From contig MGRJ01000016.1 of assembly GCA_001798135.1 (NCBI GenBank), positions 1 through 22,696 on the forward strand: 22,696 nt of DNA, given 5' to 3'. The DNA comes from Deltaproteobacteria bacterium RIFCSPHIGHO2_02_FULL_40_28. GTDB lineage: Bacteria; UBA10199; 2-12-FULL-40-28. Of the stretch, positions 6,994-14,624 are shown piece by piece. A program made the translations under genes and the position numbers. Under the pieces are notes generated by a model. The model did not search any database. It saw only the letters and a program-made list of their open reading frames with translations, and was not told the origin of the DNA. How positions within the stretch are numbered: position 1 is the stretch's first letter; the number at the start of each line of letters is the position of its first letter.

Positions 6994-8933
6994 CGTCTTC
7001 GGTACTTAACCCGTTTGAAATGCTTGGCTTTCTTTTCTTTTAATTCTAAAAAAATAAGACGATCAATCATGGAAACATCCTTAACCACAACAGGAATTAA
7101 ATCACCCATATTCAAATAGTTTCCTCTTAATGCACTTTTTGGTAAAAAGCCCTCAACAAAATGAGGAGCAAGTTCAACAAAAAATCCTGTACGGTTCATC
7201 CGACGCACAATACCATCAAAACTTTCCCCTATCCATTGTGAGGCAAAAAGGCACCTGGTGTAATCAAGCATCTCTCTTTCGGCCTCCATGGCTAAACGTT
7301 CCCGCTTCGAAAGATATTTTCCAAGATTTTTTAATTTATGAAAAAACTCATCATCTTTAAAATGAACTTTTTTGGGAAGGGAGTGATTTAAATTTACTTC
7401 GAGTGTTTTATTTTGAAAAATATCTTTGAGAGCCCGATGCACCACCAAATCAGGATAACGCCTGATGGGTGAAGTAAAATGGCAGTAATAGGGAAGATTT
7501 AATCCAAAATGTCCGATGGGCTCTGGCTGATAGCTGGCCTGCTTCAACGAGCGAAGAAGCATTTGATGAAAAATGGGGGCCATTGGATGTGATCGATAAG
7601 GTTCCAGATTTTGAGCTAATTCCTTGGGTGAAAACAAACTAGTCTTAGGAATTTTGATGCCACTTTCTTTTAAAAATTCCCAAAATTGAAACATTTTTTC
7701 TTCATCGGGCTTATCGTGTACTCGAAATAAAAGAGGATGCCCTAACTTTGTTAAGGCATGCGCCACAGCCACATTAGCTGCAATCATAAATTCTTCGATG
7801 AGTTGATGAGAAAAAAGACGCACTCCCCTCGTTATAGAAGAAATTTCTCCCTGAGGTCCAAAATTAACCTGGGGCTCTGGCAAATCAAAATCAAGAACTC
7901 CCCTTATCTTTCTTTGTTTTATCAAAAGCTGGGCGAGCTCTCGCATCATTAAAAGATTTTCTTTTAAACCACCCCCGGGTGAATCACCCTTGGGTGAACC
8001 ACCCTCTCCTTCTAAAACATTTGCATCTCCATCAAAGAAAGCCTGAATTTCTTCATAGATTCCTCTTTTTACACTTCGGATGATACTTTCATAAAAAAAA
8101 GCCTTTTCTGCTATCCCCTGAGATGAAAAATGAATTTCAGCAGTTAAAGTAAGACGATCTTCCCCTGCTTTTAAACTACACCAATGATTTGAAATAATTT
8201 CGGGAAGCATGGGCACACATAGTTGTGGAAAATAAACCGATGTACCCCTACTTCTTGCTTCGTTATCCAAACTACTTCCTTGTTTTACATAATGGGCCAC
8301 ATCAGCAATGGAAACAAAAAGAACATAACCATCAGCTTTTTTTTGTACATAAACAGCATCATCAAAATCTCTCGCTTTAATTCCATCGATGGTCAGAATG
8401 GGTAACTTTCGTAAATCCCTGCGGTAATCACTATGCAATGAAATATTTTCTAGGTTTTTAGCATCTAATAAAACTTCATCTGGAAACTTTTCTGGAATAT
8501 CATGAGCTGTAAAAATTTTAAGGACCTCAATTGAAGATGAATCCTTTAATACTTGAATGACGTGTCCATCTAAATCAATAATGATATTTTGATTAAGAAG
8601 CCCCTTGCTTTCTTTTTTTAAGGGAATAAAAAAATCAAAACCCTTCCCAACAATGTGGGCTACAAGGGATTTCCCTTTCTTCTCAATACGCCCAATCCAA
8701 TGTTTGCGCCCTCTTTCAATAACTTTAACAACATGCCCCTCGGGTTTATGATCAAATTTTCCTGGGATTTTCCGCACTAACACAACATCATTTGGAAGAG
8801 CCTTATTTAAATGAGAGGGGGCAATGAAAAGATCTTTTTCTTCCGGATCTTCAGGAATAAAAAAACCAAAGCCATCACGATGTATTTTGATGCTGCCTTT
8901 TAAAGTTGAGTTAAAGTTTATTTTAGAATTCAC
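6990..8933 (-). CDS. rnr: Ribonuclease R (RNB-family 3'-5' exoribonuclease)
   Basis: A processive exoribonuclease that degrades structured RNA. From the GTG start at 8933 it has 647 residues: cold-shock/OB domains (about 12-130, beginning GSIKIHRDGFGFF), the RNB catalytic domain with TIDGIKARDFDDAV (181-194, Mg-binding aspartates) and TSPIRRYPDL (487-496), a C-terminal S1 domain (about 569-632) and a basic tail typical of RNase R. The open frame runs on to 9017, but those codons lie in the tRNA-Leu gene, so I place the start at GTG 8933, the only usable codon between the tRNA and the first domain; its Shine-Dalgarno is weak. The N-terminal helix-turn-helix of E. coli RNase R is absent. Residues 308-323 form an unusual Gly/Pro-rich insert. 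RNase II is a less likely reading. Confidence 0.9.
   Translation of the reverse strand: MNSKINFNSTLKGSIKIHRDGFGFFIPEDPEEKDLFIAPSHLNKALPNDVVLVRKIPGKFDHKPEGHVVKVIERGRKHWIGRIEKKGKSLVAHIVGKGFDFFIPLKKESKGLLNQNIIIDLDGHVIQVLKDSSSIEVLKIFTAHDIPEKFPDEVLLDAKNLENISLHSDYRRDLRKLPILTIDGIKARDFDDAVYVQKKADGYVLFVSIADVAHYVKQGSSLDNEARSRGTSVYFPQLCVPMLPEIISNHWCSLKAGEDRLTLTAEIHFSSQGIAEKAFFYESIIRSVKRGIYEEIQAFFDGDANVLEGEGGSPKGDSPGGGLKENLLMMRELAQLLIKQRKIRGVLDFDLPEPQVNFGPQGEISSITRGVRLFSHQLIEEFMIAANVAVAHALTKLGHPLLFRVHDKPDEEKMFQFWEFLKESGIKIPKTSLFSPKELAQNLEPYRSHPMAPIFHQMLLRSLKQASYQPEPIGHFGLNLPYYCHFTSPIRRYPDLVVHRALKDIFQNKTLEVNLNHSLPKKVHFKDDEFFHKLKNLGKYLSKRERLAMEAEREMLDYTRCLFASQWIGESFDGIVRRMNRTGFFVELAPHFVEGFLPKSALRGNYLNMGDLIPVVVKDVSMIDRLIFLELKEKKAKHFKRVKYRRR
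7968..8006. repeat. Palindromic micro-repeat inside rnr
   Basis: On the minus strand the units GGGTG-GTT-CACCC, AA, GGGTG-ATT-CACCC and GGGGGTGGTT follow each other, so three GGGTG/CACCC elements can fold as hairpins in either strand. The block is in frame and encodes the low-complexity Gly/Ser/Pro insert in the RNB domain of RNase R. It looks like a small repeat expansion tolerated in a loop. Confidence 0.6.
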
Positions 8934-8975
8934 AATTGAAGTAGCCTGCCGCGACGAAGCCTCGGCGAAGTTGGG

Positions 8976-9060
8976 TGCGCGAGGGGGGAATTGAACCCCC
9001 ATGAGCATAAAGCCCACTAGACCCTGAATCTAGCGCGTCTGCCAGTTCCGCCACTCGCGC
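8976..9060 (-). tRNA. tRNA-Leu, anticodon CAG
   Basis: An 85-nt class II tRNA. The acceptor GCGCGAG pairs with CTCGCGC, the D loop contains GGCAGA, the anticodon stem CTAGA/TCTAG holds the loop TTCAGGG (anticodon CAG, for CUG codons), a long variable arm (about TGGGCTTTATGCTCA) follows, then a G-rich T stem with GTTCAATTC. After the discriminator A (8976) the genome reads CCC, not CCA, so the CCA end must be added by the nucleotidyltransferase. It lies just upstream of rnr on the same strand, with no terminator between. Confidence 0.95.
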
Positions 9061-9072
9061 CCTATGCATCAG

Positions 9073-9100
9073 TTCATAATCTATTTCCCATGAAAAGCAA
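9073..9100 (-). promoter_or_regulatory. Candidate promoter of tRNA-Leu
   Basis: On the minus strand TTGCTT (9100-9095, 4 of 6) is followed after 16 nt by TATGAA (9078-9073, 4 of 6), placing the start of transcription a few bases before the tRNA at about 9066. It lies back to back with the candidate mrcA promoter. Confidence 0.35.
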
Positions 9101-9116
9101 ATCCTTTTACTTCTGC

Positions 9117-9145
9117 TTGCAGGCAATACAAAGAATGTGTACATT
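9117..9145 (+). promoter_or_regulatory. Candidate promoter of mrcA
   Basis: TTGCAG (9117-9122) and TACATT (9140-9145, 4 of 6) are separated by 17 nt. Transcription would then begin about 9 nt before the mrcA ATG, and no Shine-Dalgarno is visible there, so the mRNA may be nearly leaderless. The match is modest. Confidence 0.3.
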
Positions 9146-9160
9146 TAATGTTTCGCAATT

Positions 9161-11731
9161 ATGACTCATCTTTTTCAAACTGTCCGCACTATCCTTGTTT
9201 CCTTGGTTGGCTTGTTTTGCCTTGCTATCTTAGGTGGCATGATTCTCTTTTATAATTATTCGAGGGATCTTCCAAAATTAGATACCCTCGAAGATTATAA
9301 CCCTCCGGTTGTTTCAGAAGTTTTTGCCAATGATGGAAGTAAAATTGGCGAGTTTTGGACTGAAAAACGTTACCTCCTTTCTCCCAAAGAATTACCTAAA
9401 GGAATTATTGAAGCAGTAGTTGCCAGTGAAGATGATCGTTTTTTTGAGCATAAGGGTATCGACTATCAGGGAATCTTACGAGCTTTAATCGAAAATCTGA
9501 AGGCAGGGCATATTGTCCAAGGCGGCTCTACCATTACTCAACAAGTCACTAAATCTCTCCTTCTCACTAAAGAAAGAAAAATATCACGAAAGATAAAAGA
9601 AGCCATTTTAGCTACACGCATTGAACAAAAATTTTCCAAAGAAGAAATTCTTTATCTTTACTTAAATCAAATCTTTTTCGGTAACAGAGCCTATGGGGTA
9701 GAAGCAGCAGCACAAAACTATTTTCATAAACCTGCCAAAGAATTAAATATTGCCGAAGCTGCCATGATTGCAGGTCTGGCTAAAGCCCCTTCTATCTTTA
9801 CGCCTTTTGCCAATGCTAACAGAGCTAAAGCCAGACAAGAATATGTTATCGATCGCATGTACACAGTGGGCTACATCACTGGAGAACAAGCAGAAAATGC
9901 AAAAAAATTTCCCTTGAAAGTTTATCGTGCTAAAACCGACAAGGAATATAACAACCAATACGCTTCTTGGTTTACCGAACACGTAAGACGCATGGTTCAA
10001 GAAAAATACGGGGAACAAGTGCCCTACACTCATGGTCTTAAAATTGAAACCACTCTCGATTTAACGATGCAAAAAGCAGCAGATTTTGCTACAAGAAAAG
10101 GCCTTTTAGAGTTGGATAAAAGGCAGGGCTACCAGGGCCCCATTAAACAAATTCAAGCTTCCGACTTTAAAACCTTTGCAGATGAAGAACATCTTACCAT
10201 TATCAAAAAAATAGAAGAAATCGATCAAGATCCTTTTCATATGCCCGTCGATTCAGAACTGCTCAAAAAACCTACTCCACTAGATGATATTTCTTTTTAT
10301 CGTGCTTTGATTACAAACGTTGATCGTCAAAATCAAAATTTAGAAATAACAGTTGGGCATCAAAAAGGTATTATCCGTGTGCACGACTATACCTGGGCCA
10401 GAACAAGAAATACCAATGCATCAGCCTATAATGATGTTTACTATGTGAGAGATCCTGCGGGAACTTTTAAAATAGGCGATGTTGTCTTGGTTAAACAAAA
10501 AATCATTAAACCTGAAATAGCCAAAACCAAAGGCTACCAAGATGGCATTATTTATTTTAGTTTAGAACAAGAACCAGAGGCCGAAATAGCTCTTTTTTCA
10601 TACGAGCCTAGCTCAGGTTTTGTAAAAGCCATGGTGGGTGGCTATGATTTCACAAGAAGTGAATTTAATCGGGCAACTCAAGCTTTAAGGCAAACAGGAT
10701 CGGTATTCAAACCCTTTCTTTATTCAGCAGCCCTCGATAAAGGCTATACACCTTCTACCATTATTGAGGATGCCCCCATTTATTACGAATTTTCTCCTGG
10801 CCGCTTTTGGTCTCCACAAAACTATGGGGGTGGCTACAAGGGCCCTACTTCTTTTAGAAATGCTCTTGTTAACTCTCGTAACGTTGTTTCAGTACGTATT
10901 TTAATGGATGTTGGAACAGATTATACCGCAGCCTACATTCGCAAACTAGGAATTACAACTCCAATACAACGTTATTATTCTATGGCTCTTGGAGCCAATG
11001 ATATGAAGCTTAATGAAGTAGCCAGGGCTTTTGGAACTTTTACAACGGGTGGCATTCTCCCAGATAATATCTACATCACTCGCATGACAGATCGTTATGG
11101 CCGTATACTAGAAGAACATCAACCAAGACATATTGTCCCTTTTACTGAACAATTAAAAAATAACCTAAACAATACCCCATCACCAAACTCAAAGGAATAT
11201 CATGAAAACCTTTTGAAAGCAGGAGAAGAGTGCATTCAAAAAGAAAAACTAAGCATAAGCGAGATTGAAAAACGAATTCTTTATGGGGATTATATCCCCG
11301 AAGGTTATGTTATTTCACCCAGAACAGCTTACATGATGGTTTCTCTCATGAACGACATTGTCAATTATGGCACAGGCTACAAGGTAAAAGAATTAAAACG
11401 TCCCGCAGCAGGAAAAACAGGAACCACAAATGATGAAACCGATACCTGGTTTATAGGTTATGTCCCTAATCTTGTTGCCGGTGTGTGGGTTGGTTTTGAT
11501 CAAGTTAAAAAAATTGGAGGCCGGGAAACCGGAGGAAAAACCGCAGCTCCTATTTTTGTTTATTACATGCAAGAAGCTTTAAAAGGCAAGCCCGTGGCTC
11601 AATTTAATATTCCACAAGAAATTAATGCTGATTCCCTTAATGCCCCTATCGATTTGGGTGGAGATGATGCCGAGGCTGGCGGAATTACAGCACCAGGAAG
11701 TGGGGCCGAATTTTTTATTTACGATTTTTAA
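9161..11731 (+). CDS. mrcA: Penicillin-binding protein 1A (bifunctional transglycosylase/transpeptidase)
   Basis: An 856-residue class A PBP that polymerises and crosslinks peptidoglycan outside the inner membrane. An N-terminal signal anchor (about 10-32) is followed by the GT51 glycosyltransferase domain (about 60-235) with ASEDDRFFEHKGID (88-101, catalytic Glu90) and GGSTITQQ (121-128). An OB-like insert (about 320-450) characteristic of PBP1A comes next. The transpeptidase domain has the S-x-x-K motif SVFK (nucleophile Ser514), SRN (572-574) and KTGTT (752-756). Catalytic motifs of both domains are intact. The tail is rich in Gly, Asp and Ala. ATG 9161 has no clear Shine-Dalgarno. The gene stands alone on the plus strand, and its end overlaps the convergent phosphatidyltransferase gene by 17 bp. 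Confidence 0.96.
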   Translation: MTHLFQTVRTILVSLVGLFCLAILGGMILFYNYSRDLPKLDTLEDYNPPVVSEVFANDGSKIGEFWTEKRYLLSPKELPKGIIEAVVASEDDRFFEHKGIDYQGILRALIENLKAGHIVQGGSTITQQVTKSLLLTKERKISRKIKEAILATRIEQKFSKEEILYLYLNQIFFGNRAYGVEAAAQNYFHKPAKELNIAEAAMIAGLAKAPSIFTPFANANRAKARQEYVIDRMYTVGYITGEQAENAKKFPLKVYRAKTDKEYNNQYASWFTEHVRRMVQEKYGEQVPYTHGLKIETTLDLTMQKAADFATRKGLLELDKRQGYQGPIKQIQASDFKTFADEEHLTIIKKIEEIDQDPFHMPVDSELLKKPTPLDDISFYRALITNVDRQNQNLEITVGHQKGIIRVHDYTWARTRNTNASAYNDVYYVRDPAGTFKIGDVVLVKQKIIKPEIAKTKGYQDGIIYFSLEQEPEAEIALFSYEPSSGFVKAMVGGYDFTRSEFNRATQALRQTGSVFKPFLYSAALDKGYTPSTIIEDAPIYYEFSPGRFWSPQNYGGGYKGPTSFRNALVNSRNVVSVRILMDVGTDYTAAYIRKLGITTPIQRYYSMALGANDMKLNEVARAFGTFTTGGILPDNIYITRMTDRYGRILEEHQPRHIVPFTEQLKNNLNNTPSPNSKEYHENLLKAGEECIQKEKLSISEIEKRILYGDYIPEGYVISPRTAYMMVSLMNDIVNYGTGYKVKELKRPAAGKTGTTNDETDTWFIGYVPNLVAGVWVGFDQVKKIGGRETGGKTAAPIFVYYMQEALKGKPVAQFNIPQEINADSLNAPIDLGGDDAEAGGITAPGSGAEFFIYDF

Positions 11732-12764
11732 GAGTTTTAAAAAATGAAACTGCATACAAGGAAGCTGCAATTAAATTAGCAACAAAGGCCAACCAAAAAA
11801 GAAAAAGACGCACATCTAGGATAAATCCAATTGTTAAAACAAAAATAAAAAAATCCCTCTTTAAAAGAGGCCTCACTTTTTCAAACCATCTCCTCGATAC
11901 CCTTCCCTCCCAAGCAGGAGTAAAGCTAGCTGCATGAGCCCCTTTTTTCATCGTTAATAATTGATGATAAATAACAGCGGTTACACTTAAAGAAAAAATA
12001 AGTCCCAGAAATCCAAAAAAAAGATAAAAAGAAGAATGCAATGAAAAAGAAAGCCCTACAAACAAAGCAATATAGAAAAGATTATTTACCAGATCATCAG
12101 CTAGAGTATCAAACCAAGCTCCTATTTTACTTCCACACACTTTCAGTCTTGCAATTTCTCCATCACACCCATCGATGATAGAATTAGCCGTGATCCCCAG
12201 GGCACCTAAAATACGCGTGCTCCATGAAGCATCTGCTAAAAGAAAAGCTGCAAGAATCCCCAAGATTAAATTAAGAAAGGTAATCTGATTGGGTGTTATT
12301 TTTGTTTTAACTAAAAAACGAGTCAGCAAAAAAGAAACCCTTTTATTGATGGCAGGAGCAATAAGACCCTCGGTATTTAATCGAATGGTTTTAAATAATT
12401 TTTTCTCAATAATTTTTTTAACTTCTGGTTTGTATAAAAGAAGCTGCCATAAATGTTCTGGCAGGGTTTGCATGGCACTTAAAACATTTTGGGGACGATT
12501 TTTAAGAAGGATACATAAAAGGCTTGGGTCATAATGATAAGAAGCACTGAGAGTTAAAACAGGTTTTTCTGGATTACCAAGACGAACTTGATTTTCAAGA
12601 GAATAATCAAAAACTAAATCATAGGCTTTGTTGGCCTCTCTTCCAAACAAAGTAATCCCTGCCCCTTTTCTTATTAAAACCTTGATAGTCCTAATCAGGA
12701 CGGGAAGGCCCAAGATGTTTAAACAAGCCAAATCTGCATCGGCAACTTCAATGGCTACTTCCAT
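11715..12764 (-). CDS. CDP-alcohol phosphatidyltransferase with an N-terminal nucleotidyltransferase-like region
   Basis: A 349-residue integral membrane enzyme of the CDP-alcohol phosphatidyltransferase family, which moves a phosphatidyl or phospho-alcohol group from a CDP carrier to an acceptor alcohol. The family signature D-x2-DG-x2-AR-x8-G-x3-D-x3-D is complete: D198, D201, G202, A205, R206, G215, D219 and D223. Several hydrophobic segments lie between about 160 and 345. Residues 1-130 are soluble and resemble a degenerate sugar-phosphate nucleotidyltransferase (LGLPVLIRTIKVLIRKGAGI) without a GGxGTR loop, a layout reminiscent of inositol-phosphate transferase/synthase fusions. The substrate cannot be named from sequence. 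The start overlaps the stop of the preceding exported-protein gene by 10 bp, so they are probably co-translated. Confidence 0.85.
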   Translation of the reverse strand: MEVAIEVADADLACLNILGLPVLIRTIKVLIRKGAGITLFGREANKAYDLVFDYSLENQVRLGNPEKPVLTLSASYHYDPSLLCILLKNRPQNVLSAMQTLPEHLWQLLLYKPEVKKIIEKKLFKTIRLNTEGLIAPAINKRVSFLLTRFLVKTKITPNQITFLNLILGILAAFLLADASWSTRILGALGITANSIIDGCDGEIARLKVCGSKIGAWFDTLADDLVNNLFYIALFVGLSFSLHSSFYLFFGFLGLIFSLSVTAVIYHQLLTMKKGAHAASFTPAWEGRVSRRWFEKVRPLLKRDFFIFVLTIGFILDVRLFLFWLAFVANLIAASLYAVSFFKTLKNRK

Positions 12765-13306
12765 AAAAGATGGGATTTTCCCTTAGGTCCATAAACTGCC
12801 AATTGGAAGGGTGTGCTTGGATTAATAGGAAACCAAACATAATAATTTTCTGACCAAGAGTTAATATAGGGATAAAGCTTCATTTCTAACGGAGAAGGCT
12901 TTTTAACTTTTTGAATCCGAACAGGTTTATGTCTTTCTCCAGCCGTTTCCAAACGCAGATCCCAACCATCACGAGGATTGGCCAAATCGGAAAATTTTTT
13001 TTGGTCTGAAAAAAATGAAACAAAAAAATATCCCATTTCATCTTTTTGGGCATTAAGTTCACCCAGCTTATCTGCTTTTTCTGTTTGGCTTAAATTATAG
13101 TGTTTGGCTATCCACCCAGCCTCGGAATTTAAAAGTTCATCGGAAAGATAAGTGGCACTCCAAAGAATAACTGCATTTAAATCCTTTAAACGATATACTT
13201 GGTCTGATCGTGTCAATTTTTTTTGAACTCTGCGATAATTTTCTTTTGCATCCAAAGAATAAGACAAAAAAACCAGGGGAATTAAAAACAAAATCAATTT
13301 CTTCAT
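12755..13306 (-). CDS. Exported protein of unknown function
   Basis: A 183-residue protein I do not recognise. It begins with a clear Sec signal peptide (MKKL, hydrophobic 4-16, probable cleavage after SLDA at about residue 20), with no lipobox cysteine, so it should be periplasmic. The mature part is charged, rich in aromatic residues towards the C-terminus (SENYYVWFPINP, about 151-162) and contains no cysteine. The start ATG overlaps the pyrE stop in ATGA, and its own end overlaps the phosphatidyltransferase start, so it is produced with both. A role in envelope or lipid metabolism next to the phosphatidyltransferase is possible, but only by association. Confidence 0.75.
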   Translation of the reverse strand: MKKLILFLIPLVFLSYSLDAKENYRRVQKKLTRSDQVYRLKDLNAVILWSATYLSDELLNSEAGWIAKHYNLSQTEKADKLGELNAQKDEMGYFFVSFFSDQKKFSDLANPRDGWDLRLETAGERHKPVRIQKVKKPSPLEMKLYPYINSWSENYYVWFPINPSTPFQLAVYGPKGKSHLLWK

Positions 13307-13863
13307 GCATGACTCCCAATAAGATCTGATTTAACAAATAAAACTTCTAAATTAAATCCTGCTTTTTTTAAAGCCTCTCTGCCCCCTTCTTCACGATCGA
13401 TGATCGTAGCAACTCCAATAACATCAAGGCCACATTCCTGGGCTTTTTTACAAGCGTTTAGGGCAGAACCACCCGAAGTAATCACATCTTCTACAATCAC
13501 CACATGACTCCCCTGAGGCACATTTTTATCCCCTTCAATCCAGGCACGTGTTCCATGTGTTTTAGGCTCCTTGCGAATAATAAAGGCTGGTAGTTTTTTT
13601 GGTTTCCCGAAACTTGCAAAAGCAATGGAAGTAACAAGAGGATCTGCCCCCAAAGTTGGACCACCCACAGCTTCTACAGTTGGATACTTCGTAGTAATAA
13701 GATCATAAAGAGCATGACCTAAAAGATAGGACCCCTCGGGATGAAGAGAAGTTTGCTTGCCATTAAAATAAAAATTACTTTTTTTTCCAGAAGCTAAAAC
13801 AACCTCACGTTTTTCATAAGAGAGGCTTAAAAGAAGTGATTTCAAACGTTGTTTATCAATCAT
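13303..13863 (-). CDS. pyrE: Orotate phosphoribosyltransferase
   Basis: A 186-residue enzyme converting orotate and PRPP to orotidine-5'-phosphate, step five of UMP synthesis. The PRPP-binding loop is VVIVEDVITSGGSA (121-134). The flexible loop RKEPKTHGT (97-105) supplies catalytic lysines. GGPTLGADPLV (67-77) is also typical. It is not in the main pyr operon but in a separate chain: its start overlaps the stop of the DksA/TraR-type gene by one base (TAATG) and its stop overlaps the next gene start (ATGA). No attenuator-like hairpin lies at its front, so its regulation is probably not that of pyrR-carB. Confidence 0.94.
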   Translation of the reverse strand: MIDKQRLKSLLLSLSYEKREVVLASGKKSNFYFNGKQTSLHPEGSYLLGHALYDLITTKYPTVEAVGGPTLGADPLVTSIAFASFGKPKKLPAFIIRKEPKTHGTRAWIEGDKNVPQGSHVVIVEDVITSGGSALNACKKAQECGLDVIGVATIIDREEGGREALKKAGFNLEVLFVKSDLIGSHA

Positions 13864-14228
13864 TATTCGGCAAAGGATTTTTCCATTTGCTCTTGCTCTT
13901 CCTTACAGCGAATACATAAATCGGTAACAGGCCTTGCTTCTAATCTCTTAACGCCAATCTCCTCTGAACAACTTTCACAAATACCATATTCGCCATCTTC
14001 AATCTTTTTTAAGGCCTTGTCTATTTTCTTTAAAAGAACTCGTTCCCTATCCCTTAACCTTAAATTCATCGATTGATCAGCCTCAGAAGACGCTAAATCA
14101 ACTTCATCGGGCAAGTCATCAGGGTCAAAGGCCATGCCTTTTTCTTTGGTTATTTCGGCTTGATTTAAAATTTCCTGTTTGCGTCTTTCTAAAATTGATT
14201 GAAAATGTTTTTGATCTTTTTTATTCAT
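13863..14228 (-). CDS. DksA/TraR-family zinc-finger RNA polymerase-binding protein
   Basis: A 121-residue protein with a long coiled coil (about 5-80) and a four-cysteine zinc finger: Cys84, Cys87, Cys105 and Cys108 (CESC...CIRC). The coiled-coil tip carries D41-x-x-D44-x-A46, the DxxDxA motif by which DksA acts at the secondary channel of RNA polymerase, so a DksA-like role in the stringent response is plausible. It is shorter than E. coli DksA (151 aa) at the N-terminus. ATG 14228 has a strong GGAGAGGAA ribosome-binding site. It heads the pyrE-containing chain and is divergent from the DUF721 gene. Assignment to DksA proper versus a general DksA/TraR paralogue is open. Confidence 0.88.
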   Translation of the reverse strand: MNKKDQKHFQSILERRKQEILNQAEITKEKGMAFDPDDLPDEVDLASSEADQSMNLRLRDRERVLLKKIDKALKKIEDGEYGICESCSEEIGVKRLEARPVTDLCIRCKEEQEQMEKSFAE

Positions 14229-14257
14229 CTAACATTCCTCTCCAAAAATAAGGGTTA

Positions 14258-14285
14258 AGGTTAGTTGATTTTTTAAATTTGTCAA
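14258..14285 (-). promoter_or_regulatory. Candidate promoter of the DksA/TraR-pyrE chain
   Basis: On the minus strand a consensus TTGACA (14285-14280) is followed after 16 nt by TAACCT (14263-14258), a weak -10. An A/T tract fills the spacer. The -35 is convincing, the -10 is not. Confidence 0.3.
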
Positions 14286-14315
14286 TCGCCAATCTGTAGG
14301 TTAAAAGGGGTTAAC

Positions 14316-14624
14316 ATGTCCCATAAAAACGGAGATTTTTCAAAAATATCTGACATCCTAGCCTCTTCCCTAGATGTTTTAAAGCCCGATCAAAATTATT
14401 CCGCTTATGCTTTAACCAAAAATTGGGCCAACCTGGTTGGCCATCAAATTTCACAAAAAAGTTTTCCACTTTTTATTAGAAACAAGATTTTGGTAGTAGA
14501 AGTTGTCAATGGAGCCTGGCTTAACGAGCTTTCTTTACAAAGAAAAGAAATTCTAGAAAAAATTCAAAAATCAGCTGGCTTGGAAATTAAAGATATCCGC
14601 TTAACGCTTAAGCGGCCAGATTGA
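14316..14624 (+). CDS. DUF721/DciA-like protein
   Basis: A 102-residue protein with the DUF721 pattern: a W-x2-LVG core (W37, [16 protein letters not shown]), a beta strand of the type [17 protein letters not shown] (56-72, W68) and a C-terminal amphipathic region ending in an IKDIRLTLK strand. The family includes DciA, the replicative-helicase loader found in most bacteria that lack DnaC, and several relatives of unknown role. Only the domain itself is present, without the extra basic tail of longer DciA proteins. AAAAGGGG lies 5 nt before the ATG. It is divergent from the DksA/TraR gene and its last 61 bp overlap the 3' end of carB on the other strand. Confidence 0.72.
   Translation: MSHKNGDFSKISDILASSLDVLKPDQNYSAYALTKNWANLVGHQISQKSFPLFIRNKILVVEVVNGAWLNELSLQRKEILEKIQKSAGLEIKDIRLTLKRPD

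Noticed and set aside
8934-9017. Longer N-terminus for RNase R
   Set aside because: The extra codons mostly lie in tRNA-Leu and do not resemble the RNase R N-terminal domain.
8923-9144. Minus-strand open frame (73 codons) over tRNA-Leu
   Set aside because: It is the tRNA gene read as protein (VAELADALDSGSSG and GGSIPPSRT strings), a common false gene.
13137-13337. Minus-strand frame overlapping pyrE and the exported-protein gene
   Set aside because: It lies out of frame with two well-supported coupled genes and has no own start signals.
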